A stretch of DNA of 64,000 bases from Bacillota bacterium. Its GTDB lineage: Bacteria; Bacillota; Clostridia; Lachnospirales; Lachnospiraceae. A model generated the notes under the pieces. That model was given only the letters and a program-made list of their open reading frames with translations. It was not told the DNA's origin and ran no database searches. Both the position numbers and the translations under genes were made by a program. The stretch lies in the NCBI GenBank assembly GCA_023391695.1, contig JAEWAK010000008.1:1-64000 (forward strand), written 5' to 3'. Within the stretch, counting starts at the first letter, position 1, and the number at the start of each line of letters is the position of its first letter. Of the stretch, positions 9,645 to 18,132 are shown piece by piece.

Positions 9645-11348
9645 CTAAAAATTCACATTTATACCGGTCACAATATTTTCTATGGTACTCTCATTCAGAA
9701 TTCCAAAACCCCATTCCCGGTTGGGATAACTGATCGAATTACTTCTCATGGCACTATAGGTCAATAAATACCTTACAAGAATATTATTGATAACCGGTAA
9801 ATTACCGTCTACAATTGCCCACTCCAATAATCTTGCAATAACACCGGCCGTGTAGCCGGCAGCAATACTTGACCCTGTAAAGGGTAAAAAACTGTTTTCA
9901 CCGGCAGGTACCAAAATATTTACTCCGGGGGCGGCAATATCCGGCTTACGTACATTTACCCTTGTATAACCCCGGCTTGCATAATAAAAAAGCTCATCCC
10001 CCCTTGGATTATAGGAAGTAACCGTAATTAAATTAGGTGTATTGCCAGGCTCGGAAATGGTTGTGTAAGTATCGGCATTCAGGATATAAGTATCCTCGTT
10101 AACAAACTGATGCATGGGAAACCAGATATGAAACCCATTTTGCAGGTTTGTTCCCGAAACGGCCAGTCTCCACATTCCTTCCTCAATATTCATAAACCGG
10201 ATTAATATCAGCTGGTCTCCGGCATGGGGTTCCTGTGTACGGTTATCCACATAAATTATGGTATCGTTATAAGTAACCACTGCCGTATCCGGCGGTATTA
10301 AGGTATAAGATGTCTGATAAATAAATTCCCCGCTGGGGGCAATAATACCTACGACCAGGATGTTGGGAGCATACCCCCATAATTCCATTGTAATATTCTG
10401 CTGATTCACTCCGGCATGAAATTCAACCAACTGATAATAATCCGGATCCGTAACTTCTCCGTAATAATGCAGATTCCGATTCCCTTCTTCCCCTGCCCCT
10501 GCGGTAACTGCAACACCGTTAATTTCGCCCACATTCGTTATATACTGGCTTATATAATTTTCCCCATTATGTGACCCCTGCCAGGAACCAACCGATATAC
10601 ATATAACGATCGGCCTTTGTAACCGGCCGGCTACATTAAGTAAATATTTTATCCCCATCATTATATCATTTTCCTGGAAACACAAATCCGCAGCCGTAAG
10701 TCCGAAAAAGTCTTTTAAATATGGTTTTGCTTTTTTTAATTTCACCGATACAATCTCCGCATTCGGCGCAGTTCCGGAAAAGAAAATATTCTGGCCGCTG
10801 TAAAACCCGGCAGCCATTCCCGCTACGGAAGTCCCTTGTCCCCCTTCTTCCACACTCGGTACCACGGATAGGGGGTTTTCCGAATTAAGCGCAGCATTAA
10901 TCTGTTCACGGCTGTATTCCGTACCGTAGTATAATTCCTCCGGATAACTGCCGCTTTCGATCGACTGGTCCCAAATCGAAATAATTTTAGTCGTATTATT
11001 CGGATAACGGAAAACCGGATTCCGGTAATCCATACCTCCGTCTATAATTCCAATAATTACACCGGAACCGGTATTATTATAATTAGCCAGCCTGTGGATA
11101 TAATAATTGCTGTCCGTATTTTCCGAAGACATCAGGCCATAACACTTGGGTATGGATAAATAGCCGAATTTATAGACGGCATTATATGTCATATTGCTTA
11201 CGGGTAAATGGACGACAGCAAATTGTTCATCAATGATATTATAGGATACGTCCCGGTAATTATTAAAAAAATCTTCGTTTCGGATATAATCAATTATAAA
11301 ATCAGCATAATCGTTACTGGTTATTTTAAAACTTTCTGACGGAGTCAT
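9645..11348 (-). CDS. Csp-type subtilisin-like protein, predicted pseudoprotease
   Basis: The 567-residue protein has the full layout of clostridial Csp S8 proteases: N-terminal prodomain-like region, Asp motif IIDGGMDYRNPVF (Asp103), jelly-roll insertion (about 290-440) and Ser motif TGSSIAAGYTAG (Ser494). The His motif, normally GHGTHVAG, reads GQGTSVAG, so the catalytic His is Ser174. The oxyanion-hole Asn appears as Glu287 (GAGEEGN instead of GAGNEGN). Two of the catalytic elements are therefore lost while the fold is retained. In Clostridioides difficile, CspC and CspA are catalytically dead relatives acting in germinant sensing and germination control. A non-enzymatic signalling or scaffold role is a fair inference here. 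No signal peptide is visible. It is one gene away from the c-di-GMP chemoreceptor operon but not part of it. Confidence 0.85.
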   Translation of the reverse strand: MTPSESFKITSNDYADFIIDYIRNEDFFNNYRDVSYNIIDEQFAVVHLPVSNMTYNAVYKFGYLSIPKCYGLMSSENTDSNYYIHRLANYNNTGSGVIIGIIDGGMDYRNPVFRYPNNTTKIISIWDQSIESGSYPEELYYGTEYSREQINAALNSENPLSVVPSVEEGGQGTSVAGMAAGFYSGQNIFFSGTAPNAEIVSVKLKKAKPYLKDFFGLTAADLCFQENDIMMGIKYLLNVAGRLQRPIVICISVGSWQGSHNGENYISQYITNVGEINGVAVTAGAGEEGNRNLHYYGEVTDPDYYQLVEFHAGVNQQNITMELWGYAPNILVVGIIAPSGEFIYQTSYTLIPPDTAVVTYNDTIIYVDNRTQEPHAGDQLILIRFMNIEEGMWRLAVSGTNLQNGFHIWFPMHQFVNEDTYILNADTYTTISEPGNTPNLITVTSYNPRGDELFYYASRGYTRVNVRKPDIAAPGVNILVPAGENSFLPFTGSSIAAGYTAGVIARLLEWAIVDGNLPVINNILVRYLLTYSAMRSNSISYPNREWGFGILNESTIENIVTGINVNF

Positions 11349-11437
11349 AACTTATCTCCATATGGAATTTCTTTATAATATGAGATGTAACTGATAAAAT
11401 GCTAGTATATGTTAATTTTTTGCCAAAATATTAGGTC

Positions 11438-11491
11438 GTGTCTGAAAACTGACTGTACCGGTCTGAATGTTCTGCTTTGCGGGAGGCAGGG
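11438..11491. repeat. Truncated copy of the 150-bp MITE-like element
   Basis: The segment starting GTGTCTGAAAACTG and continuing through TCTGAATGTTCTGCTTTGCG matches the left half of the element at 50638-50787 (GTGTGTCTGAAAACTG...GCTGAATGTTCCACTTTGTG). The right half and right terminal repeat are absent. Confidence 0.65.
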
Positions 11492-11500
11492 AACATAAAA

Positions 11501-11542
11501 AAGGAGTATTGCTCCAAGAATAATCCTGGAGAAATACTCCTT
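11501..11542 (-). terminator. Terminator of the riboswitch-MCP-STAS operon
   Basis: The stem AAGGAGTATT...AATACTCCTT with a second inner stem (CTCCA...TGGAG) is followed on the minus strand by TTTTTT. It lies 17 bp downstream of the small STAS-like gene. Confidence 0.85.
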
Positions 11543-11558
11543 TCCATTCAGATTTTAA

Positions 11559-11945
11559 TTAAAATCCTTTCGATTTTAACCATTCATCCGCTTCCTTTTC
11601 ATTTAAAAATGCCTGCTGAGGGATTTTTGAACCTACAGCCCTGTTAGTCTGCATTTTAACAATTGCACTGTCTACGATTAAAGCACTATATTTTACATTA
11701 TTATCTGCCAGCCATTGTACATGCTGCGCCATTACATCAGCAAGATCTGAAATTTTATATTTCCTGAGGTCAGTGCAAACAGCCCAGGGTTGATTTCCGA
11801 CTGCCGGCTGAATTTTATTTACGTACTGGTTATGATATTCCGAATAATCTTCTTTTGTCCAAAGACCTACCGGTACATCGTATGCAACCTTTCTTGCGGG
11901 ATCATAATTAATGGTATAAAGTCCATTTGGATGAGTAATTAACAT
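11559..11945 (-). CDS. Small STAS/SpoIIAA-like protein downstream of chemoreceptor
   Basis: The 128-residue soluble protein has alternating strands and helices in the manner of the STAS/SpoIIAA-like fold: a strand pair (YTINYDPARKVAYDVPVGLW), a helix with a Tyr-rich segment, a strand WAVCTDLRKYKI, a long helix (ADVMAQHVQWLADNNVK), a strand YSALIVDSAIVKMQ and a C-terminal helix (NEKEADEWLKSKGF). Family assignment is by fold pattern, not by a strong motif. It lies 78 bp downstream of the chemoreceptor gene on the same strand and before a strong terminator, so it is part of the c-di-GMP riboswitch operon. It may couple to receptor signalling; its function is unknown. Confidence 0.6.
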   Translation of the reverse strand: MLITHPNGLYTINYDPARKVAYDVPVGLWTKEDYSEYHNQYVNKIQPAVGNQPWAVCTDLRKYKISDLADVMAQHVQWLADNNVKYSALIVDSAIVKMQTNRAVGSKIPQQAFLNEKEADEWLKSKGF

Positions 11946-12023
11946 AAAATAGCCTCCTAATTATTTTATATTTTGAAATGGAGTAATACTCCAGACCAAT
12001 CGATTCCTTGTGTTGATGTGTCC

Positions 12024-13331
12024 CTAAATGTGGAAATTATCTATGTTCTCTTTTAAACCTTCCGCTATGGTATACAGCTCAGTGGAACACTCCGTAATTA
12101 TTTGGATTAATCCATTTTGTTCCTCTACGGAAGAAGATACCTCCTGGGTGCCGGCTGCCGTTTCTTCCGATATGCTTGCAATGGTTGCAACCATATCCCC
12201 TGCCTGTTTTGCATCTTCCGTCAGTGATTCGGTGGTTCCGGAAACTGCTTTTACTTTGGCAGTAATGGATTCAACCTTATCGGCTATATCCCCGATTGCC
12301 TGAACGGTCTGGGATAAGGCATTTTCCTGTTCTGAGGAAAGCATGTCGGCCTTTTTGATCTGCATAACGGTATTTTCGATTCCGTACTGCACATCATCGA
12401 TGATCTCGGTAATCTGCTTGCTGGATTCTCCGGACTGTTCCGCTAACTTACGGATCTCTTCGGATACAACCGCAAAGCCTCTTCCGTGCTCTCCTGCCCT
12501 GGCTGCTTCTATGGCTGCATTTAATGCCAGCAGGTTGGTCTGCTGTGCCACACCCTGGATGACCTGCAGTATCTTACCGATTTCCTTGGACTTTTCCATC
12601 AGGTCGGATATGGCAACCCCCATCTGTGCAGATATTTCCTTATTTTCTTCCATTTTTTCTTCCTGATAACGAATGGAATCTTTCACGGTGGCCATGGCAT
12701 CAATAGCTGCTTCGGCCAGCTGCTCGGAGGAATTCATATCCTGGGCGATGCATTCTATCATTTCCACGATATTGTTAATCCTTAAGCTTCCGTTTTCCGT
12801 AGATTCCGCCTGCTGGGTGGCTCCCTGGGCCAATTGGGAAACGGACTGGGTAACCCGGTCGGAGATACTATTCATATCTTCGGACGAATGCTTCATTTCA
12901 CCGGAAGCCACAGTAACCATGGATACCGAATCTTTAACCGTATTTATGAATTCCCTCATCCTATGCCGTATCTGGTTTAAATGCTCCGCATAAGTATTTA
13001 ATTCACCCTCTGCTTTTACAGCAACCTCATCTGCAAAATTACCTTCTGCGATTTCTTTAATGGATGACAGCAGCTGGCCAAACGGCTTGATTGTTCGCTG
13101 CAGGACCAGCAGAAAGAGAACCGTAAAGATTATAAATACGGCTAAACACAGCAACAGCAGGAAAACTCCAAACCCTTCCGGCTGATAAGAAGGATTCCCG
13201 GCTGCTTCTTTTACTATTGACCTGACTTTGTAATTTACCCCTGCATAAATTGCCAAAAATCCAAGAACCATAATAATGCACATTGGTACCAGAATTCTGG
13301 CTTTTATACTTCTTGCCTTATTGAACTTCAA
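12024..13331 (-). CDS. Methyl-accepting chemotaxis protein, short extracellular domain
   Basis: The 435-residue receptor has two closely spaced membrane helices ([21 protein letters not shown] and [21 protein letters not shown]) separated by only about 25 residues, then HAMP and a methyl-accepting domain with the signature [21 protein letters not shown]. Without a real periplasmic sensor it probably senses a membrane-associated or intracellular signal, or partners other receptors. AGGAGG precedes the ATG. Transcription is controlled by the c-di-GMP-I riboswitch and tandem terminators at 13349-13516, so receptor level follows the second messenger that governs the motile-sessile switch. The gene shares its transcript with the STAS-like protein. 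Confidence 0.92.
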   Translation of the reverse strand: MKFNKARSIKARILVPMCIIMVLGFLAIYAGVNYKVRSIVKEAAGNPSYQPEGFGVFLLLLCLAVFIIFTVLFLLVLQRTIKPFGQLLSSIKEIAEGNFADEVAVKAEGELNTYAEHLNQIRHRMREFINTVKDSVSMVTVASGEMKHSSEDMNSISDRVTQSVSQLAQGATQQAESTENGSLRINNIVEMIECIAQDMNSSEQLAEAAIDAMATVKDSIRYQEEKMEENKEISAQMGVAISDLMEKSKEIGKILQVIQGVAQQTNLLALNAAIEAARAGEHGRGFAVVSEEIRKLAEQSGESSKQITEIIDDVQYGIENTVMQIKKADMLSSEQENALSQTVQAIGDIADKVESITAKVKAVSGTTESLTEDAKQAGDMVATIASISEETAAGTQEVSSSVEEQNGLIQIITECSTELYTIAEGLKENIDNFHI

Positions 13332-13348
13332 TTACAGCACCTCCTAAT

Positions 13349-13387
13349 AAAAAAATATTGTGCAACAGGAAGCAATTTCCTGTTGCA
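13349..13387 (-). terminator. Second leader terminator before the MCP gene
   Basis: TGCAACAGGAA...TTCCTGTTGCA forms an 11-bp stem. On the minus strand it is followed after five bases by TTTTTTT and then by the AGGAGG of the MCP gene. It stands immediately after the first leader terminator. Confidence 0.75.
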
Positions 13388-13427
13388 AAAAAAATAGCCA
13401 TAGCGTAGTAATCACCACACTTGGCTA
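13387..13427 (-). terminator. Expression-platform terminator of the c-di-GMP riboswitch
   Basis: On the minus strand TAGCCA-AGTGTGGT-loop-ACTACGCT-A-TGGCTA pairs almost completely (two G-U pairs) and is followed by eight T. It directly adjoins the 3' side of the aptamer, as expected for a transcriptional riboswitch. Confidence 0.85.
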
Positions 13428-13516
13428 AATTAACTACGGTAACCCGACTATCATAGTATGAAACCTTAGACTCGTGGCTTTGCGTCCCCACCTTTCGATA
13501 GGTTTGCTATTATCAA
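13428..13516 (-). ncRNA. Cyclic-di-GMP-I riboswitch (GEMM)
   Basis: Read on the minus strand the leader shows the conserved GEMM-I core: GCAAACC, then TCGAAAGGTGGGGACGCAAAGCC, a CTAAGGTTT segment, ATGATAGTCGGGTTACCGTAG. These are the tetraloop, its receptor (CTAA) and the conserved GGTTACCG-type strand of c-di-GMP-I aptamers. Two terminators follow. The controlled gene is a chemoreceptor, a common target of this class. Whether ligand turns transcription on or off is not settled by inspection. The rest of the gap to 13776 is AT-rich, with a hairpin near 13575-13605 and no gene. Confidence 0.93.
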
Positions 13517-13776
13517 GTTAAATTTGCTCACATCCGCACAGGAAAACCAGTATGATTTCACTCACTACCTTCTTTCCGGTCAATGATAAAGTCATTATCC
13601 CGGTTGTTTCCTGTCTGGAGAATATCGAATAAAGTCAGATTATAGGAAATAATGTCTATTTTTGTTTGATAAAATTATACATCAAATTTAAAAAAAGTCA
13701 ATTTAAATTACCCTTTTATTCCATTTTTGTAAATATTTAATAATTTTTTTAAATTTACAGCTGATTTTTTGTACTG

Positions 13777-14514
13777 CTAAAGAGACAAGCCTCCGTCAAT
13801 CACAATGGTCTGTCCCACAATATATCTGGAAATATCCTGGCTTAAAAAGTATGCCAGTTCTGCAACTTCTTCGGGATCACAAAATCTTTTAGCCGGTATC
13901 TGCGCCTTATAAAATTCAGCTGCATCGCCTAAACTGTCAAGCATATCCGTGATAATAATCCCGGGTGCAATTGCATTCACATTAATATTTTTATCTATTA
14001 ATTCCGCACTCAAAACACGGGTAAAAGCCGCTACTCCTGCCTTTGTGGCCGTATAACCGTAGGACGCAGGTAAATTCATAACTGCCGCAAGGGAACTGAG
14101 ATTAATGATTTTGCCGTAATTCTGTTTAATCATGTGAGGGGCTGCTAACTGGCATAAATGAAACATTCCGGAAAGGTTCGTATTAACCACATCGTTCCAA
14201 TCCTTCTGGGTCATGTCGGTAATGGTTCCAAAACGTACGATACCGGCATTGTTGACCAGAATATCGATCTTTCCGAAATTCTTGACCGTAAAATCCATCA
14301 TATATTCCAAAGCACTGCGGTCCGACACATCTGCCTGGTAAGTCAGGGCCTTGCTGCCCATGCCGGTTATTTTATCTTTAACCTCTTCGGCTGCCTGGAC
14401 ACTGTTTACATAGTTTACCACAACATCAGCCCCATGCTCTGCAAGCTTTAATGCAACTGCCTTTCCAATTCCTCTTGATGCTCCTGTTACTAATGCAACT
14501 TTCCCTTTCAGCAT
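13777..14514 (-). CDS. Short-chain dehydrogenase/reductase (FabG-like)
   Basis: The 245-residue classical SDR has the NAD(P)-binding motif TGASRGIG at about 11-18, the NNAG motif, catalytic Ser in NLSSLAAV and the YxxxK pair in YGYTATKAG. The C-terminus VIDGGLSL is typical of FabG-type 3-oxoacyl-ACP reductases and of diol or sugar dehydrogenases. GGAGG lies seven bases before the ATG. It is the last gene of a three-gene set with a GAF protein and a TPP enzyme of the acetolactate-synthase superfamily. In that context reduction of a carbonyl made by the TPP enzyme is more likely than fatty acid synthesis. Substrate unknown. Confidence 0.88.
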   Translation of the reverse strand: MLKGKVALVTGASRGIGKAVALKLAEHGADVVVNYVNSVQAAEEVKDKITGMGSKALTYQADVSDRSALEYMMDFTVKNFGKIDILVNNAGIVRFGTITDMTQKDWNDVVNTNLSGMFHLCQLAAPHMIKQNYGKIINLSSLAAVMNLPASYGYTATKAGVAAFTRVLSAELIDKNINVNAIAPGIIITDMLDSLGDAAEFYKAQIPAKRFCDPEEVAELAYFLSQDISRYIVGQTIVIDGGLSL

Positions 14515-14565
14515 AGATTATCCTCCTTCGTTAAAATCAAAATAATGTCACTGTAACTATGAAAT

Positions 14566-16191
14566 TTAATGATTCTGCAAAGCTTTCAGGCGGTCACCGT
14601 TCGGCGCGGGTTCCCTGCCGTCCGTAATCAGCTCGATCACAAGAGGTCCGTCCGCGTTTTTTACGAAGTCCTGGATCCGGTCCATTTCTTCAATACTTTT
14701 TATCTGCATGGATCTGACTCCCCAGGTTTTCATCATTTCGGATATGTTGATTCTTTGCTGTTTAAACCCTTCTACTACTCTTCCAAAAAGAAACTGGTGC
14801 CCATGTTCCACAAACCCAAGCATGGCATTGTTAATGATAATGAAGACAATTGGAAGATTATATTCTTTTGCAGTCAGTATTTCCATACCGTTCATGAAGA
14901 AATCCCCGTCTCCGGCAAATACGACAACGGGCCTGTCCGGATAGGCTGCCTGTACCCCAACGGCACCTGCTAAACCCGATCCCATGGCGGCATAGTTTAA
15001 GTTAATTTCAAAATCTCCTCCCTCAGGAATGGGCAGATATTTAAAAACAAAATTCATAAACTCACCCAGATCCGACACATAGCAGGTATTCCCCGGCATG
15101 AATTCAGGCAGTTTTTCCATAAATTCTTTCAGGCTCAGGGAAGTCTCGGCTGTATGGACCGGTTTATTAAAATCAGGCCTTAAAAAGACGCTGTCCTGTC
15201 TTTTGGCCGTGTTTTTAAGGATATGAGGAATGACCTTTCGTATATCTCCGCAGATTTTTACATTGGTTTCATATACCTTGCCCAGTTCTCTCTTATCCCG
15301 GTCAATATGGATACTCTTCTTTCCTTTAAATAAGGCCGGGCTGAAATTGCAGGTAGCATTTTCACCAAGGCTTGAACCCAGCACCAGCAGGCAGGTGACA
15401 GCCTCCTGATTTACATACTCATTTGCGGCGTCCGTGCTTGCAAATCCGTAATTCCCTAAATTCAGCGGAAAATCAGAAGATACAACCCCTTTCCCTTCCG
15501 GAGTTGTGACAACAGGCCACTGCAAGTGATTACTTAATTCCATGACCAGCTCAGACATTCCCCGACAGCCTTTTCCTATAAGGATGACTCCTTTTTCGGA
15601 CTCGGAAATAATGCTGAAAGTCTGTGCAAGGAGTGATTCATCTAAGGGCAGCTCATATATGGAATCGCTTATGGCAGCCGGCACCTCTTCCTGGCATTCT
15701 GCCAGCTGGATATCAATGGGAATGGAAAGATGCACCGGTCCCATAGGATGTGAATGCGCAATTTCTACCGCATGGGCAATTTCCTTCAATACCTGACTTT
15801 CATCCAGAACAGTTTTACTGTATTTGGTAATGGGCTTTAAGATCTCCTGGGTATCCAGTTCCTGTATGGCCCCTTTCCCAATCTGCCACCTGTGTACATA
15901 CCCGGTCAGGAATAATACGGGGGCTTTTGCACGCATGGCATCGGCCACACCATTTATCATGTTGTTGGCTCCCACTCCGCCTGCACCCATGCAGACACCC
16001 AGCCTGCCGGTAACACTTGCATACCTGGCCGCCATATAAGCTGCTCCGCCTTCATTTTTGGCAACAATGGGCTTAATGTCCACATCGTTCATGGAATCAT
16101 AAAGCGGGCTTACCGTTCCTGCCGGAATCCCAAATATGTAATCTACGGAATTCGCTTTTAAATACTTTAAAACCGCTTCGGCAATTCTCAT
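14566..16191 (-). CDS. Thiamine-diphosphate-dependent enzyme, acetolactate synthase/decarboxylase superfamily
   Basis: The 541-residue protein has the three domains of the POX/ALS family: an N-terminal pyrimidine-binding domain with the catalytic Glu in AKNEGGAAYMA, a central domain, and a C-terminal PP-binding domain with the motif GDGDFFMNGMEILTAKEYN (GDG...N). The length suits acetolactate synthase-like, benzoylformate decarboxylase or related C-C lyases, and no FAD-specific motif could be assigned. It lacks a partnered regulatory subunit, so it is probably not the biosynthetic ALS. The neighbours (GAF regulator-like protein, SDR) suggest a dedicated small pathway. Its ribosome binding site is an unusual run of 11 G (16201-16211). 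Confidence 0.82.
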   Translation of the reverse strand: MRIAEAVLKYLKANSVDYIFGIPAGTVSPLYDSMNDVDIKPIVAKNEGGAAYMAARYASVTGRLGVCMGAGGVGANNMINGVADAMRAKAPVLFLTGYVHRWQIGKGAIQELDTQEILKPITKYSKTVLDESQVLKEIAHAVEIAHSHPMGPVHLSIPIDIQLAECQEEVPAAISDSIYELPLDESLLAQTFSIISESEKGVILIGKGCRGMSELVMELSNHLQWPVVTTPEGKGVVSSDFPLNLGNYGFASTDAANEYVNQEAVTCLLVLGSSLGENATCNFSPALFKGKKSIHIDRDKRELGKVYETNVKICGDIRKVIPHILKNTAKRQDSVFLRPDFNKPVHTAETSLSLKEFMEKLPEFMPGNTCYVSDLGEFMNFVFKYLPIPEGGDFEINLNYAAMGSGLAGAVGVQAAYPDRPVVVFAGDGDFFMNGMEILTAKEYNLPIVFIIINNAMLGFVEHGHQFLFGRVVEGFKQQRINISEMMKTWGVRSMQIKSIEEMDRIQDFVKNADGPLVIELITDGREPAPNGDRLKALQNH

Positions 16192-16200
16192 TTGTATTTA

Positions 16201-16211
16201 CCCCCCCCCCC
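16201..16211 (-). promoter_or_regulatory. Homopolymeric G11 ribosome binding site
   Basis: On the minus strand the spacer between the GAF gene stop and the TPP enzyme start reads TGA-GACTAA-G11-TAAATACAA-ATG. The G tract sits nine bases from the ATG, where the anti-Shine-Dalgarno pairs. Tracts of this length slip during replication, so length changes could tune translation of the TPP enzyme. Confidence 0.6.
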
Positions 16212-16217
16212 TTAGTC

Positions 16218-16652
16218 TCAATAAGTATTTAATAAATACTCTTCTGATAACTGTCTGCATTTTTCAATTTCTTCCGTCGTAAAATCATGCAGAAATCCGA
16301 TTGAAACAATACAGATAATTGCTTTTACTTCTTCCTGCCTGACTACGGGCACAATTAAAATACTGTCTACTCCAAAAAGAAAAAAAGCATCTGCCGATCT
16401 GCTGTCATTATTTGTATCATAAATATGGACCGGATGCTTTTTATTTATTACTTCCTGCAATATGTAAGTATCCTTGATATATACCGGGTTCTGGCCATGA
16501 ACGGTTTTCCATTTTTCAATTCCCAGGGCATCTGTCTGGGTTTTATAAACCGGCTTTAAACGGCCTTCTTCTATTCTGTGGTATCCGATATCATCAAGTT
16601 TTGTGACTTCTTTTATCTTTTGAAATAGCTCTTCCAGAATTCTCTGCTCCAT
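16218..16652 (-). CDS. Stand-alone GAF-domain protein
   Basis: The 144-residue protein is a single GAF domain: an N-terminal helix, strands around YKTQTDALGIEKWKTV, then HPVHIYDTNNDSRSADAFFLFGVDSILIVPVVRQEEVKAIICIVS, which is the typical GAF core ending in a helix (TTEEIEKCRQLSEEYL). GAF domains bind small ligands such as cyclic nucleotides, haem or metabolites. No output domain is attached, so it may act through a partner or sense the substrate of the two enzymes encoded downstream. The next gene starts 26 bp after its stop, separated by a G tract. Confidence 0.8.
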   Translation of the reverse strand: MEQRILEELFQKIKEVTKLDDIGYHRIEEGRLKPVYKTQTDALGIEKWKTVHGQNPVYIKDTYILQEVINKKHPVHIYDTNNDSRSADAFFLFGVDSILIVPVVRQEEVKAIICIVSIGFLHDFTTEEIEKCRQLSEEYLLNTY

Positions 16653-17208
16653 CCTCTCATCTCCTTCCCCTTAAAGATTTTTGTATCAGATACTGCTGTT
16701 TTTAATGCCATCCCACCTCCAGTACTCTATGACAGTAAAATAAACGACATTTTATTCCATAATATACCTTTTTTGGATAAATTTGTACATTTATTTTAAT
16801 CCTACTTTATCATAGGTTTGAGCTAATGTAAATATCAATTTCATATACTTCTGGTTATGTTAATGTAAATTTTTCGTTAATTTATTTGTTTTTCCTACAT
16901 AAATAGTCATATTAAGACAAATATCCACAAGGATTAAAAGCATGTTAAGCAGACATTTTCATCATTTTTATATCGATATAGTATGAATATTATTAACTTT
17001 TATGCCACTTCTGTTTTACACTGCCCCAGGACTAAAGTCCTATATATAAAATTCATAATTTTTTCGTCAAAAATAAACATTTTTATACAATTTTGCACAT
17101 ATAATCCTGAATTGCTAACTATTCCATATTTACCCTTCCAGAAAATTGGTATAAAATAGACTACAGGAATAATTGCCAGTTCTGACAGCCAACCATAAGG
17201 AGGTTCCT
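16653..17208. other. AT-rich divergent intergenic region
   Basis: No gene was found in these 556 bases. The sequence is very AT-rich with several TATAAT-like stretches. It separates the GAF operon (minus) from the SleB gene (plus) and should contain both promoters. No operator could be assigned. Confidence 0.5.
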
Positions 17209-18045
17209 ATGATGAAATTCAGAAAAACAGGAACTTTTGTAATCGGTATCCTATTATCCCTTACAATCAGTTCCACATCTGCTTTCGCAGCGGACTATAC
17301 GATCCTTAAAAACGATACTCTTTATAAGATCGGTAAATTATTTAAGACGCCAGTAAGTACCATCAAGGCGAATAACGATCTGAAATCCAATAAGATTCAT
17401 CCGGGTAAAAAATTGAGTATTAAGGCAAAAACCTATAAGGTCAAGAAAGGCGATACCCTTTTTGGTGTGGCTAAGAAAAATAAGGTTACACTCGCCTCCC
17501 TAAGAAGGGCAAATAATAAGTGGAATAACAAGGTTAAACCCGGCCAGAAACTTCTTCTGCCCGCCGTAAATTTAACTTCAAAAGCCCAAAAAGCAACCAC
17601 TGCCGAAACTACCGCAAAAGCAGCTGCCGTTTCTACGTTGGCATTAAAGACTTCCGAAAGCTCAAAAGCTGTTATTCCTTACACTAAAAATGAACTGGAT
17701 TTACTGGCAAGACTTATTACAGCAGAAGCTACCGGCCAACCCTATGATGCCATGGTAGGGGTAGGTGCCGTCGTGGTCAACCGGGTACAAAGCCCGGAAT
17801 GGCCCTCAACCATAGCAAAGGTAATTAACCATGTAGCCGGAGATTATTACCAGTTTACACCGGTAAAAAACGGTTACATTAAAAAGCCTGCTTCCGATAC
17901 CGCAGTGAAAGCAGCAAAAGCAGCACTGAATGGCAGTGATCCGACTTACGGTGCCATGTTTTATTTTGACGACACTTCCACCAATAAGTGGCTGTGGTCG
18001 AAGCCAATCACCGCAAGATACGGTAAAATGGTATTTGTAGAATAA
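17209..18045 (+). CDS. LysM-SleB cell wall hydrolase, paralog 1
   Basis: A secreted protein of about 278 residues with a signal peptide ending TSAFA-ADY, two LysM domains (about 30-72, starting YTILKNDTLYKIGKLF, and about 74-118, YKVKKGDTLFGVAKKN), an Ala/Thr-rich linker and a C-terminal SleB/hydrolase_2 domain. The latter shows LLARLITAEATGQPYDAMVGVGAVVVNRV, with the conserved Glu in ITAEA, and YQFTPVKNGYI. SleB enzymes cleave peptidoglycan (spore cortex lytic transglycosylases in Bacillus). LysM binds the glycan. The ATG at 17209 follows AAGGAGG by five bases; a second ATG is adjacent. A close paralog with the same architecture lies at 24486-25265, with a related leader upstream. Confidence 0.92.
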   Translation: MMKFRKTGTFVIGILLSLTISSTSAFAADYTILKNDTLYKIGKLFKTPVSTIKANNDLKSNKIHPGKKLSIKAKTYKVKKGDTLFGVAKKNKVTLASLRRANNKWNNKVKPGQKLLLPAVNLTSKAQKATTAETTAKAAAVSTLALKTSESSKAVIPYTKNELDLLARLITAEATGQPYDAMVGVGAVVVNRVQSPEWPSTIAKVINHVAGDYYQFTPVKNGYIKKPASDTAVKAAKAALNGSDPTYGAMFYFDDTSTNKWLWSKPITARYGKMVFVE

Positions 18046-18073
18046 TAGCAAATAATGAAAACAAGCGCATGGA

Positions 18074-18125
18074 TAATGCGGCTGCTGCATAATAGTGTAA
18101 ATAGCTGTTATGCGGCAGCCGCATT
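18074..18125. terminator. Strong bidirectional terminator between convergent genes
   Basis: AATGCGGCTGCTGCATAA...TTATGCGGCAGCCGCATT forms a stem of about 18 bp with a few mismatches. It lies between the SleB gene (plus) and the YesL gene (minus). Confidence 0.8.
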
Positions 18126-18132
18126 ATTGGCC

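Noticed and set aside
16201..16211. Poly-C run considered only as an assembly artefact
   Set aside because: Not fully excluded, but its exact placement at the ribosome binding site position makes a biological tract more plausible; raw reads would decide.
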